Shown one piece after another: positions 6,408-12,347 of a DNA stretch of 16,565 bases. Below the pieces are notes generated by a model. That model did no database searches and was not told the DNA's origin. It saw only the letters and a list, made by a program, of their open reading frames with translations. Position 1 is the stretch's first letter, and each line of letters opens with the position of its first letter. Position numbers and translations under genes: made by a program. Source of the DNA: Rubrivivax sp. (GTDB taxonomy: Bacteria; Pseudomonadota; Gammaproteobacteria; Burkholderiales; Burkholderiaceae_C); NCBI GenBank assembly GCA_020851615.1, contig JADZCL010000285.1, positions 1 through 16,565 on the forward strand, written 5' to 3'.

Positions 6408-7636
6408 GCGAAGGCGCGGGCGAGGTCGCGCTCGCCGATATCGAGGCTGCCGCCGCGCGCCTGGCCGGGCAGGTGCTCGAGACGCCCTGCCTGGAATCCA
6501 GGACCTTGTCGCAGCTCGTGGGGACGCGCGTCTTTCTGAAGTTCGAGAACCTTCAGTTCACGGCCTCGTTCAAGGAGCGTGGGGCGCTCAACAAGCTGTT
6601 GGGTCTGCTGGCCGAACGCGACGCCGGGCGGCTGGCGCTGCGGGGGGTGATCGCGGCTTCGGCGGGCAACCACGCGCAGGGGGTGGCGCATCACGCCCAG
6701 CGCCTGGGCCTGCGCGCGGTGATCGTCATGCCGCAGTTCACGCCGCTGGTGAAGGTCGAGCGCACGCGCGGCTTTGGTGCCGAGGTGGTGCTGCACGGTG
6801 ACAGCTTCGATGCCGCGCACGCGCACGCGTTGCAGATGGCGCAGGCGCAGGGCCTGTCCTTTGTCCATCCCTTCGAGGACCCGCTGGTGATCGCCGGGCA
6901 GGGCACCATCGGGCTGGAGATGCTGCGTCAGCAACCGGAACTCGACACGCTGGTGATCGCGGTGGGTGGCGGCGGCATGATCGCCGGCATCGGGCGCGCA
7001 GCGCGGGCACTGCGGCCCGCGTTGCAGATCGTCGGCGTACAGGCCGAGCGCTTCCCGGCGATGTTCAACCGCATCAAGGGCACCGCGCACCCGCAGGGCC
7101 AGGTGACGATTGCCGAGGGCATTGCCGTGGGGCAGCCGGGGGCGCTGAACAGCCGCATCGTCGCCGAGACCGTCGACGACCTCGTCCTCGTCGACGAAGG
7201 CGATCTCGAGCAGGCGGTGCTGATGCTGCTGGAGATCGAGAAGACGGTCGTCGAAGGCGCGGGCGCGGCGGGCCTGGCGGCCCTGCTGCGCCACCGATCG
7301 CGCTTTGCCGGGCGCACGGTGGGGCTGGTCCTCAGCGGCGGCAACATCGATCCGCTGCGGCTGGCAGCGATCATCGAGCGCGGCATGGTGCGCGCCGGGC
7401 GGCTGGCGCGCATCCGGGTGGCGGCGCGCGATCACCCGGGCGTGCTGGCGACCCTCACGACGCTGGTGGCGCGGGCGGGGTGCAATATCGACGAGGTGCA
7501 CCACCATCGTGCCTTCTCGACGCTGTCGGCGCAGAACGTCGAGATCGAACTGGTGCTGCAGACGCGCAACCCGGCACACGTGGCCGAGGTGGTGCGCATT
7601 CTGCAGGCCGAGGGCTTCGAGGCGGCCGCGTACTGA
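6404..7636 (+). CDS. ilvA: Threonine ammonia-lyase, short form with one ACT domain
   Basis: This PLP enzyme of 410 residues deaminates threonine to 2-oxobutanoate, the first committed step to isoleucine. The PLP lysine is Lys57 in TASFKERGA, the cofactor phosphate loop is the Gly-rich VGGGGMIAGIG, and ASAGNHAQG is the usual substrate loop. The C-terminal 75 residues (from RIRVAARDHPGVL) form a single ACT domain, as in the roughly 400-residue TdcB-plus-ACT class, unlike the roughly 510-residue E. coli IlvA with a longer regulatory region. The start is the TTG at 6404 overlapping the tldD stop, with a GGGGG stretch as possible ribosome binding site; no ATG is available near the conserved N-terminus. 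Translation is probably coupled to tldD. The ACT domain suggests allosteric control by an amino acid, probably isoleucine or valine. Confidence 0.9.
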   Translation: MSEGAGEVALADIEAAAARLAGQVLETPCLESRTLSQLVGTRVFLKFENLQFTASFKERGALNKLLGLLAERDAGRLALRGVIAASAGNHAQGVAHHAQRLGLRAVIVMPQFTPLVKVERTRGFGAEVVLHGDSFDAAHAHALQMAQAQGLSFVHPFEDPLVIAGQGTIGLEMLRQQPELDTLVIAVGGGGMIAGIGRAARALRPALQIVGVQAERFPAMFNRIKGTAHPQGQVTIAEGIAVGQPGALNSRIVAETVDDLVLVDEGDLEQAVLMLLEIEKTVVEGAGAAGLAALLRHRSRFAGRTVGLVLSGGNIDPLRLAAIIERGMVRAGRLARIRVAARDHPGVLATLTTLVARAGCNIDEVHHHRAFSTLSAQNVEIELVLQTRNPAHVAEVVRILQAEGFEAAAY

Positions 7637-7666
7637 CGCGTGACGGGCGGCCGCGTCCGGCCGTGC

Positions 7667-7672
7667 TACATT
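7667..7672 (+). promoter_or_regulatory. Probable -10 element for the aroG leader transcript
   Basis: TACATT lies seven bases before the ATG of the leader peptide, so transcription would begin at or next to that A. The hexamer is close to TATAAT and to the TACAAT elements at 4900 and 9640. No convincing -35 is present at normal spacing; GTGACG at 7640-7645 is 21 bp away. The position agrees with the lack of any ribosome binding site before the leader ORF. Confidence 0.5.
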
Positions 7673-7679
7673 GCGCGCC

Positions 7680-7748
7680 ATGCGTTGCGCGCCGTATTTC
7701 TTTGCGTACTCTTGGTTCTCGCCCCAATCGGCGGCTGGAGAGGCCTAG
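7680..7748 (+). CDS. Aromatic-rich leader peptide of the aroG attenuator
   Basis: A 22-codon ORF from ATG 7680 to TAG 7746-7748 encodes a peptide in which residues 6-13 read YFFAYSWF: two Tyr, three Phe and one Trp among eight codons. Such density of the end-product amino acids of the downstream enzyme is the signature of ribosome-mediated attenuation, as in trpL, pheL and hisL. Ribosomes would pause at codons 7695-7718 when charged tRNA for Phe, Tyr or Trp is scarce. The first five residues and the last nine look unremarkable. There is no Shine-Dalgarno sequence; the -10-like TACATT seven bases upstream suggests a leaderless mRNA beginning at this ATG, as described for the trpL leader in Sinorhizobium. 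The peptide itself probably has no separate function. Confidence 0.82.
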   Translation: MRCAPYFFAYSWFSPQSAAGEA

Positions 7749-7783
7749 ACGCACGCAACGAACACGCAGCGCAAACCCCCTTC

Positions 7784-7814
7784 GAACCGCCGGTGACCCC
7801 GGCGGTTCTTTTTT
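7784..7814 (+). terminator. Intrinsic terminator inside the aroG leader (attenuator terminator)
   Basis: A perfect 10-bp stem, GAACCGCCGG at 7784-7793 and CCGGCGGTTC at 7799-7808, has a five-base loop TGACC and is followed directly by six T (7809-7814). It is the best intrinsic terminator in the window. It ends 30 bases before the aroG ATG and after the leader ORF, so any transcript entering aroG from ilvA or the leader promoter must read through it. Confidence 0.88.
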
Positions 7815-7844
7815 GCCACGCCCACATCAACGAAGAGCAGATCG

Positions 7845-8984
7845 ATGAGCCCCAAAGCCTCCCCCGGCAGCGCCCCGCAGGGCGAAGCACGCCTGGCGCT
7901 GTCCGAGAAGACCAGCCAGACCGACGACCAGCGCATCCGCGAGATCACGCCGCTGCCACCTCCCGAGCACCTGATCCGCTTCTTCCCGATCGCGGGCACG
8001 CCGGTGGAGACGCTGGTGGGGCAGGCCCGGCAGACGGTGCGCCGCATCATGAATGGCGAGGACGACCGCCTGCTGGTCATCATCGGCCCGTGCTCGATTC
8101 ACAACCCGGAAGCCGCGCTCGAGTACGCGCGGCGGCTGGCCGCCGAGCGCCAGCGTCACGCCGGCGAGCTCGAGATCTTCATGCGCGTGTACTTCGAGAA
8201 GCCGCGCACGACGGTGGGCTGGAAGGGGCTGATCAACGACCCCTACCTCGACGAGAGCTTCCGTATCCACGAGGGCCTGCGCATCGCGCGCCAGCTGCTG
8301 GTGGACATCAACCGCCTGGGCGTGCCCGCGGGCAGCGAGTTCCTGGACGTCATCAGCCCGCAGTACATCGGCGACCTGATCGCCTGGGGCGCGATCGGCG
8401 CGCGCACGACCGAGAGCCAGGTGCACCGCGAGCTGGCTTCGGGTCTGTCGGCGCCGGTGGGCTTCAAGAACGGCACGGACGGCAACCTGCGCATCGCCTG
8501 CGACGCGATCCAGGCCGCGGCCAAGCCGCACCACTTCCTCTCGGTGCACAAGAACGGCCAGGTGGCGATCGTGCAGACCAAGGGCAACAAGGACTGCCAT
8601 GCCATCCTGCGCGGGGGCAAGACGCCCAACTACGATGCCGCCAGCGTGGCGGCCGCCTGCAAGGAAATGGAGGCCGCCAAGCTGCCCTGCCGTCTGATGG
8701 TCGATGCCAGCCATGCCAACAGCAGCAAGCAGCACCAGCGCCAGATCGAGGTGCTGCGCGACGTCGGGGCCCAGCTGGCCGCGGGAAGCTGCAGCATCTT
8801 CGGGGTGATGGTCGAGAGCCACCTGCAGGCCGGGGCGCAGAAGTTCAACCCCGGCAAGGACGACCCGGCGGGTCTGGTCTACGGCCAGAGCATCACCGAC
8901 GCCTGCATCGGCTGGGACGATTCGGTCGAGGCGCTGCACATCCTGTCCGCCGCTGTGCGGGCGCGGCGGCGGCACGCCGCCTGA
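7845..8984 (+). CDS. aroG: DAHP synthase, class I (AroG type)
   Basis: 3-Deoxy-7-phosphoheptulonate synthase joins phosphoenolpyruvate and erythrose-4-phosphate, the entry step of the shikimate pathway to Phe, Tyr and Trp. The 379-residue protein aligns throughout with E. coli AroF/G/H: DDRLLVIIGPCSIHNP, MRVYFEKPRTTVGWKGL, SEFLDVISPQYIGDLIAWGA, IGARTTESQVHRELASGL, VGFKNGTDG, GNKDCHAILRGGK, DASHANSSKQ and GVMVESHL, with the metal-binding Cys, His, Glu and Asp residues of the family in these blocks. It is about 25 residues longer at the N-terminus than AroG, starting with a low-complexity segment. The N-terminal DDQRIREI stretch that forms part of the feedback-inhibitor site is kept, so allosteric inhibition is likely. 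A weak GAAGAG precedes the ATG. The leader attenuator upstream would add control by aromatic tRNA charging. Confidence 0.95.
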   Translation: MSPKASPGSAPQGEARLALSEKTSQTDDQRIREITPLPPPEHLIRFFPIAGTPVETLVGQARQTVRRIMNGEDDRLLVIIGPCSIHNPEAALEYARRLAAERQRHAGELEIFMRVYFEKPRTTVGWKGLINDPYLDESFRIHEGLRIARQLLVDINRLGVPAGSEFLDVISPQYIGDLIAWGAIGARTTESQVHRELASGLSAPVGFKNGTDGNLRIACDAIQAAAKPHHFLSVHKNGQVAIVQTKGNKDCHAILRGGKTPNYDAASVAAACKEMEAAKLPCRLMVDASHANSSKQHQRQIEVLRDVGAQLAAGSCSIFGVMVESHLQAGAQKFNPGKDDPAGLVYGQSITDACIGWDDSVEALHILSAAVRARRRHAA

Positions 8985-9003
8985 GGGGGTCTGGCCAGTC
9001 GGC

Positions 9004-9579
9004 TCAATCGCCCTGGCGGGCCAGCCGTTCGCTCTTCCAGTAGACGTCGTCACCGGCCAGACCGTCCAGGTTGGCGCGGTTGAGCACGCGGGCGAGGACG
9101 AAGAGCAGGTCGGAGAGGCGGTTGAGGTAGTGCCGCAGCGCCGCGTTGACGTCCTGCTGCGCCTGCAGCGCGACCAGGGCCCGCTCGGCGCGCCTCGCGA
9201 CGGTGCGGCTGACGTGTGCCAGGGCGGCGCTGCGCGTGCCGCCGGGCAGGATGAACTCCGCCAACCGCGGCAGGCCCGCGTTGTAGTGCGCCAGCGCCTG
9301 GTCCAGACGCAGCACGGCGTCTTCCTTGACCAGGGTGTAGCCCGGGACGGCCAGTTCTCCGCCCAGGTTGAACAGCTCCTGCTGGATGACGAGCAAGAGT
9401 GCCCGCACGTCATCGGGCAAGGGTTCGCACAGGATGACGCCCAGGCTCGAGTTGAGCTCGTCGACGTGGCCGATGGTGTCGATGCGCGGATCGTCCTTGC
9501 GCACGCGCGTGCCGTCGCCCAGGCCGGTGCTGCCGTCGTCACCGGTGCGCGTGGCGATCTGCGAGAGTCGATTGCCCAT
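9004..9579 (-). CDS. pduO: Cob(I)alamin adenosyltransferase, PduO type
   Basis: The enzyme transfers the adenosyl group of ATP to cob(I)alamin to make adenosylcobalamin. The 191-residue protein starts with the family's ATP-binding motif TRTGDDGSTGLGDG at residues 10-23, followed by VDELNSSLGV; the C-terminal helix pair contains RRAERALVAL and LNRLSDLLFVLAR, the usual PduO substrate-site region. The frame extends upstream to 9816 but this part is non-homologous and overlaps the divergent gene. ATG 9579 gives the standard N-terminus; ATG 9588 would add three residues. There is no Shine-Dalgarno sequence, and a TACGAT seven bases upstream suggests a leaderless message. No cobalamin riboswitch is seen. 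The stop faces aroG across about 20 bases. Confidence 0.92.
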   Translation of the reverse strand: MGNRLSQIATRTGDDGSTGLGDGTRVRKDDPRIDTIGHVDELNSSLGVILCEPLPDDVRALLLVIQQELFNLGGELAVPGYTLVKEDAVLRLDQALAHYNAGLPRLAEFILPGGTRSAALAHVSRTVARRAERALVALQAQQDVNAALRHYLNRLSDLLFVLARVLNRANLDGLAGDDVYWKSERLARQGD

Positions 9580-9586
9580 GCGGCGC

Positions 9587-9592
9587 ATCGTA
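9587..9592 (-). promoter_or_regulatory. Possible -10 element for pduO (leaderless start)
   Basis: On the minus strand TACGAT is followed by seven bases (GCGCCGC) and then the ATG. The same spacing and a very similar spacer occur at the aroG leader (TACATT, GCGCGCC) and at the hydroxyacid dehydrogenase (CACCAT, GCGCGGC). No clear -35 is visible. Confidence 0.4.
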
Positions 9593-9639
9593 GCAGCGCG
9601 CCGGCCCGGCGCTGCGCTGCAGCGCCAAGACCCCGTCCC

Positions 9640-9645
9640 TACAAT
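9640..9645 (+). promoter_or_regulatory. Probable -10 element for the FAD-linked oxidase gene
   Basis: TACAAT within CTACAATG, identical to the octamer before tldD. Transcription would start near 9652, leaving about 60 bases of leader with a hairpin and a strong ribosome binding site. It overlaps the in-frame ATG at 9644, which therefore should not be the translation start. Confidence 0.5.
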
Positions 9646-9658
9646 GAAGCGCGCTGTT

Positions 9659-9676
9659 GTTGCCGAGTGCGGCAAC
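9659..9676 (+). promoter_or_regulatory. Hairpin in the oxidase 5' leader
   Basis: GTTGCCG (9659-9665) and CGGCAAC (9670-9676) form a perfect 7-bp stem with an AGTG loop, in the predicted leader and 28 bases upstream of the GGAGG ribosome binding site. It could be an operator dyad in DNA or an RNA element; no T tract follows, so it is not a terminator. Confidence 0.3.
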
Positions 9677-9703
9677 TCCCCCATCTGCTTGGCCGCGCTG
9701 GCC

Positions 9704-9708
9704 GGAGG
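9704..9708 (+). promoter_or_regulatory. Ribosome binding site deciding the oxidase start
   Basis: GGAGG four bases before ATG 9713 is the strongest Shine-Dalgarno sequence in this half of the window. It selects 9713 over the upstream in-frame ATG 9644. Confidence 0.7.
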
Positions 9709-9712
9709 TTCC

Positions 9713-11128
9713 ATGAACGCACCGCACCCCCATCCGCTCGTCCAGACCCTGCGCCCCGTGCCGCCGGCGATGCTCCAGGCCTTGCGCGCCCGCTTTGGCG
9801 AGCGCTGCTCCACCACCCAGGCCGTGCGCGAGCAGCACGGCCGTGACGAGTCGGTCTACCCGATGATGCCGCCGGAGGTGGTGGTCTTCTGCGAGAGCAC
9901 GGCAGACGTGGCCGCCGTCGTTGCCCTGGCCGACGAGCACGCCGTGCCGGTGATCCCGTTTGGCGTCGGCAGCTCGGTCGAGGGCCACCTGCTGGCCATC
10001 CAGGGCGGGGTGTCGATAGACCTCTCGCGCATGGACAAGATCCTGCAGGTCCATGCCGAGGATCTGACGGTGACGGTGCAGCCCGGCGTGACGCGCGAAC
10101 AACTCAACCGCGAGATCCGTGACACGGGGCTGTTCTTCCCCATCGATCCTGGCGCCAACGCCTCGCTAGGCGGCATGAGCGCCACGCGCGCCAGCGGCAC
10201 CAACGCCGTGCGCTACGGCACGATGCGCGAGAACGTGCTGGCACTGACCGTCGTCACCGCCAGCGGCACGGTCATCCGCACCGGCACGCGCGCCAAGAAG
10301 AGCGCGGCCGGCTACGACCTCACGCGGCTCTTCGTGGGCAGCGAAGGGACGCTGGGCGTGATGACCGAGATCACCCTCAAGCTCTACCCGCTGCCCGAGG
10401 CGGTGAGCGCGGCGATCTGCCAGTTCCCCAGTGTCGACGCCGCGGTGCGCACGACCATCCAGATCATCCAGATGGGTGTGCCGATCGCGCGCTGCGAATT
10501 GCTGGATGCCAACGCCGTGCGCGCGGTCAACAAGCACGATCGGCTCGAACTGCAGGAGAGCCCGATGCTGCTGATGGAGTTCCACGGCAGCGCCGCGGGC
10601 GTGCAGGAGCAGGCGCAGACGGTGCAGGAGATCGCCAAGGAGTTCGGCGGCACCGACTTCCAGTGGGCGACCACACCCGAGGAGCGCACCCGCCTGTGGA
10701 CGGCGCGCCATCACGCCTACTTTGCTGCCGTGCAGACACGCCCGGGCTGCCGTTGCCAGGCCGGTGACGTCTGTGTCCCCATCTCACGCCTGGCCGAATG
10801 CATCCAGGCGGCGATGGACGACTCCGACGCCAACGGCGTGCCCTTCTGGATCGTCGGCCACGTCGGCGATGGCAACTTCCACCTCAGCTGGCTGCTGGAC
10901 CCGAGCGACGCCGACGAGGCCGAGCGCGTTGAGGCACTGAACCTGCGCATGGTGCAGCGCGCGCAGCAGATGGGGGGCACCTGCACCGGCGAGCACGGTG
11001 TGGGCCTGCACAAGATGGGCTACCTCGTCGGCGAGCACGGCGAAGGCGCGATGGAAGTCATGCGCACCATCAAGCGCGCGCTGGACCCGAAGAACATCAT
11101 GAACCCGGGGAAGATGCTGGCATCGTGA
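9713..11128 (+). CDS. FAD-linked oxidase, D-lactate dehydrogenase (cytochrome)/GlcD type
   Basis: The 471-residue protein is a VAO-fold flavoprotein. The FAD-binding PCMH domain covers about residues 50-230, with PFGVGSSVEGH at 82-92, GVTREQLNREIRDTGLFFPIDPGANASLGGM, and GYDLTRLFVGSEGTLGVMTEITLKL. The C-terminal FAD-oxidase domain has the metal/substrate motif HVGDGNFH (His383 to His390) and GEHGVGLHKMGYL, ending with DPKNIMNPGKML. This matches D-lactate dehydrogenase (Dld/LDHD type) and glycolate oxidase GlcD. No glcE/glcF partner follows, so a single-subunit D-2-hydroxyacid dehydrogenase feeding the respiratory chain is more likely; the exact acid is uncertain. It is divergent from pduO, and its stop codon lies in a long palindrome shared with the convergent PEP-CTERM gene's 3' region. 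Confidence 0.9.
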   Translation: MNAPHPHPLVQTLRPVPPAMLQALRARFGERCSTTQAVREQHGRDESVYPMMPPEVVVFCESTADVAAVVALADEHAVPVIPFGVGSSVEGHLLAIQGGVSIDLSRMDKILQVHAEDLTVTVQPGVTREQLNREIRDTGLFFPIDPGANASLGGMSATRASGTNAVRYGTMRENVLALTVVTASGTVIRTGTRAKKSAAGYDLTRLFVGSEGTLGVMTEITLKLYPLPEAVSAAICQFPSVDAAVRTTIQIIQMGVPIARCELLDANAVRAVNKHDRLELQESPMLLMEFHGSAAGVQEQAQTVQEIAKEFGGTDFQWATTPEERTRLWTARHHAYFAAVQTRPGCRCQAGDVCVPISRLAECIQAAMDDSDANGVPFWIVGHVGDGNFHLSWLLDPSDADEAERVEALNLRMVQRAQQMGGTCTGEHGVGLHKMGYLVGEHGEGAMEVMRTIKRALDPKNIMNPGKMLAS

Positions 11129-11138
11129 TGCCAGCATC
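11113..11138. terminator. Palindrome over the oxidase stop codon, probable bidirectional transcript end
   Basis: Arms GATGCTGGCATC (11113-11124) and GATGCCAGCATC (11127-11138) are perfect reverse complements separated by GT, with the stop codon TGA at the centre. The RNA stem would be about 11 bp with a CGTG loop. It lies between convergent genes and could end transcripts from both sides, but T tracts are missing. Confidence 0.45.
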
Positions 11139-11147
11139 CAGGCCGCG

Positions 11148-12038
11148 CTAGCGGCGCGCGCGCCGTCGTGCGGCCGCAAGGCCGAGCAAGCCGACCGCGG
11201 CGAGCGCCAGCATGGCGGGCTCGGGCACATTCGACGCACCCGGCGCGGCGAAGATGCTCCCGGGCGTATAGCCCGCTGTTCCGCCCCAGGATGCACCGAC
11301 ATCGCTGGCCCAACTGCCCGGCGCGAAGGTGAAGCTGAAGCTGTAGAACCCGTTCAGCGCGGGGTTGGTCGTCGACTGGTTCTCGAAGATGCCGCTGGCG
11401 CTGCCGGTCATCGAATCGGGATCCGCTGCCGTCTCGTACCAGGTGGTGGTGTTGTTGTAGCTGGCGGCGGTCAGGAAGTTCGCCTGCAGCGAGAGGCCGA
11501 AGCTGTGGAAGAACCCGCTTGTGTCGCCAGAGGGCCCACCCAAAGAGGGTGCGGCCCACAGGCGCGCATAGTTGAAGCTGTCGCCGGTGCCGCCGGTCAC
11601 GTGGACCGTGAAGGTCTTGTTGCCGTTGGACCAGCCCCCGTTGACTGTCGGCGTGGCCGTTTCGTCGTAGTACTGGACGAAGCCCGTGTTCGTGTTGTTG
11701 GGGTTGCCCCAGCCATTGCCGTTGCCCGGAGACTGGGTGAAGTACCACGCAGTCGAGAAGTAGGCCACATCGCTCGGGTCATAGGCTGCGGAGCTGCTGG
11801 CCAGATAGAGATTCCCATCGCGGGCGTTCGTGCGTGTTGCGGCACTGCCATTGGTTGCCGTCGCGATGCTCGTGCTGGACATCGCGTTGGTTCCGGCCTG
11901 CGCGTCGGCCAGTGTGGCGTAGCGAGTCACCAGCCCCGAGTAGGTGAAGTTGTCGTAGGCCACGTACAGCATGCCTGCAGACGCAGGAAAGGCCGAGACG
12001 ACAGACGTGATTGCGATCAATTTCTTCAGCATGTGCAT
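11148..12038 (-). CDS. PEP-CTERM sorting-signal exported protein 1
   Basis: The 296-residue protein has a Sec signal peptide (MHMLKKLIAITSVVSAFPASA) and, at residues 271-296, a complete PEP-CTERM tail: VPEP, a hydrophobic helix of about 16 residues and a terminal RRRARR cluster. Such tails are recognised by exosortase (EpsH/XrtA), which cleaves and anchors or releases the protein at the outer surface, usually with exopolysaccharide production. The body is rich in Gly, Ser, Thr, Asn and Tyr/Trp and looks like a beta-sandwich surface protein; I recognise no catalytic motif. The start at 12038 is supported by GGAGAG seven bases upstream; ATG 12032 is the alternative. No exosortase is in the window. 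Function unknown, perhaps biofilm or floc matrix. Confidence 0.85.
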   Translation of the reverse strand: MHMLKKLIAITSVVSAFPASAGMLYVAYDNFTYSGLVTRYATLADAQAGTNAMSSTSIATATNGSAATRTNARDGNLYLASSSAAYDPSDVAYFSTAWYFTQSPGNGNGWGNPNNTNTGFVQYYDETATPTVNGGWSNGNKTFTVHVTGGTGDSFNYARLWAAPSLGGPSGDTSGFFHSFGLSLQANFLTAASYNNTTTWYETAADPDSMTGSASGIFENQSTTNPALNGFYSFSFTFAPGSWASDVGASWGGTAGYTPGSIFAAPGASNVPEPAMLALAAVGLLGLAAARRRARR

Positions 12039-12157
12039 CGGAGCTCTCCAGTTGACGCCAATCGGTCGGTGCGCGTAAGCATCATTCGGGCCAAAGAGAA
12101 ATTCCTCCACATTTGTAACGACTTGCAGAGCACTGCCCCGGTGCGGAGATCAATAGT

Positions 12158-12174
12158 GTAAGGAAAGGCGACAC
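12158..12174 (-). promoter_or_regulatory. TGTCG element, copy facing the leftward PEP-CTERM gene
   Basis: Read on the minus strand, GTGTCGCCTTTCCTTAC matches the plus-strand element at 12217-12233 at 13 of 17 positions. It lies about 120 bases upstream of the leftward gene's start. It is a candidate activator binding site shared by both genes. Confidence 0.35.
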
Positions 12175-12216
12175 CAACCCCCGGCAATCGGCGTGTGGGC
12201 GCGAGGGTTACGGAGC

Positions 12217-12233
12217 GTGTCGGTATTTCTTAC
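12217..12233 (+). promoter_or_regulatory. TGTCG element, first copy facing the rightward PEP-CTERM gene
   Basis: GTGTCGGTATTTCTTAC lies about 80 bases upstream of the sigma-54 -24 box, a usual distance for an enhancer-binding protein site. A shorter relative, ATGTCGATTTCCT, follows at 12243-12255. Confidence 0.38.
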
Positions 12234-12296
12234 GCCGTAGATATGTCGATTTCCTGCGCATGGCGAATGGACATATGAATCAATTGTTTGCAAATA

Positions 12297-12312
12297 TGGT
12301 ACGTTTATTGCC
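12297..12312 (+). promoter_or_regulatory. Sigma-54 (-24/-12) promoter for PEP-CTERM gene 2
   Basis: TGGTACG-TTTA-TTGCC matches the sigma-54 consensus TGGCACG-N4-TTGCW at all but two positions, with the invariant GG and GC exactly ten bases apart. Transcription should start near 12323, giving a leader of about 30 bases with the ribosome binding site AAGGGAG. PEP-CTERM systems are often accompanied by PrsK/PrsR, a kinase and sigma-54 activator pair, which would fit; neither is in this window. Confidence 0.7.
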
Positions 12313-12340
12313 GGAAATAACTTGTAGTTTATTTTCATAG

Positions 12341-12347
12341 AAGGGAG
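12341..12347 (+). promoter_or_regulatory. Ribosome binding site deciding the PEP-CTERM 2 start
   Basis: AAGGGAG ends seven bases before ATG 12355 but only one base before ATG 12349, so 12355 is the start. Confidence 0.7.

Larger units (their letters stand above)
7680..7814 (+). promoter_or_regulatory. Transcription attenuator controlling aroG (Phe/Tyr/Trp-responsive)
   Basis: Four pairing regions can be read. Region 1, CGCCG at 7690-7694, can pair with CGGCG at 7729-7733. Region 2, 7727-7743, lies 9 bases past the last aromatic codon. Region 3, 7776-7794, pairs with region 2: AUCGGCGG (7727-7734) with CCGCCGGU (7787-7794), then after an internal loop GAG and GG (7738-7743) with CC and CUUC (7778-7783). 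Regions 3-4 form the terminator at 7784-7808. Stalling at codons 6-13 would cover region 1, free region 2, form the 2:3 antiterminator and allow aroG transcription. A ribosome reaching the stop codon covers region 2 and permits termination. The pairings are from inspection, not a folding program. Confidence 0.78.

Noticed and set aside
7784..7814. Terminator read as the end of the ilvA transcript only
   Set aside because: It lies about 150 bases after the ilvA stop and beyond a promoter-like element and the aromatic leader ORF, so the attenuator reading explains more of the sequence.
7827..9542. Leftward open frame of 571 codons opposite aroG and overlapping pduO
   Set aside because: It runs antisense to aroG and in the wrong frame of pduO; both real genes are certain.
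9644..9712. N-terminal extension of the FAD-linked oxidase from ATG 9644
   Set aside because: That ATG overlaps the probable -10 element, and the ATG at 9713 has a strong GGAGG.
12123..12139. Sigma-54 promoter on the minus strand for PEP-CTERM gene 1
   Set aside because: GG and GC are ten bases apart, but the flanking positions match the consensus poorly; kept only as a weak possibility.
12183..12198. Second minus-strand sigma-54-like match (CACG-N4-TTGCC)
   Set aside because: The essential GG of the -24 box is missing.
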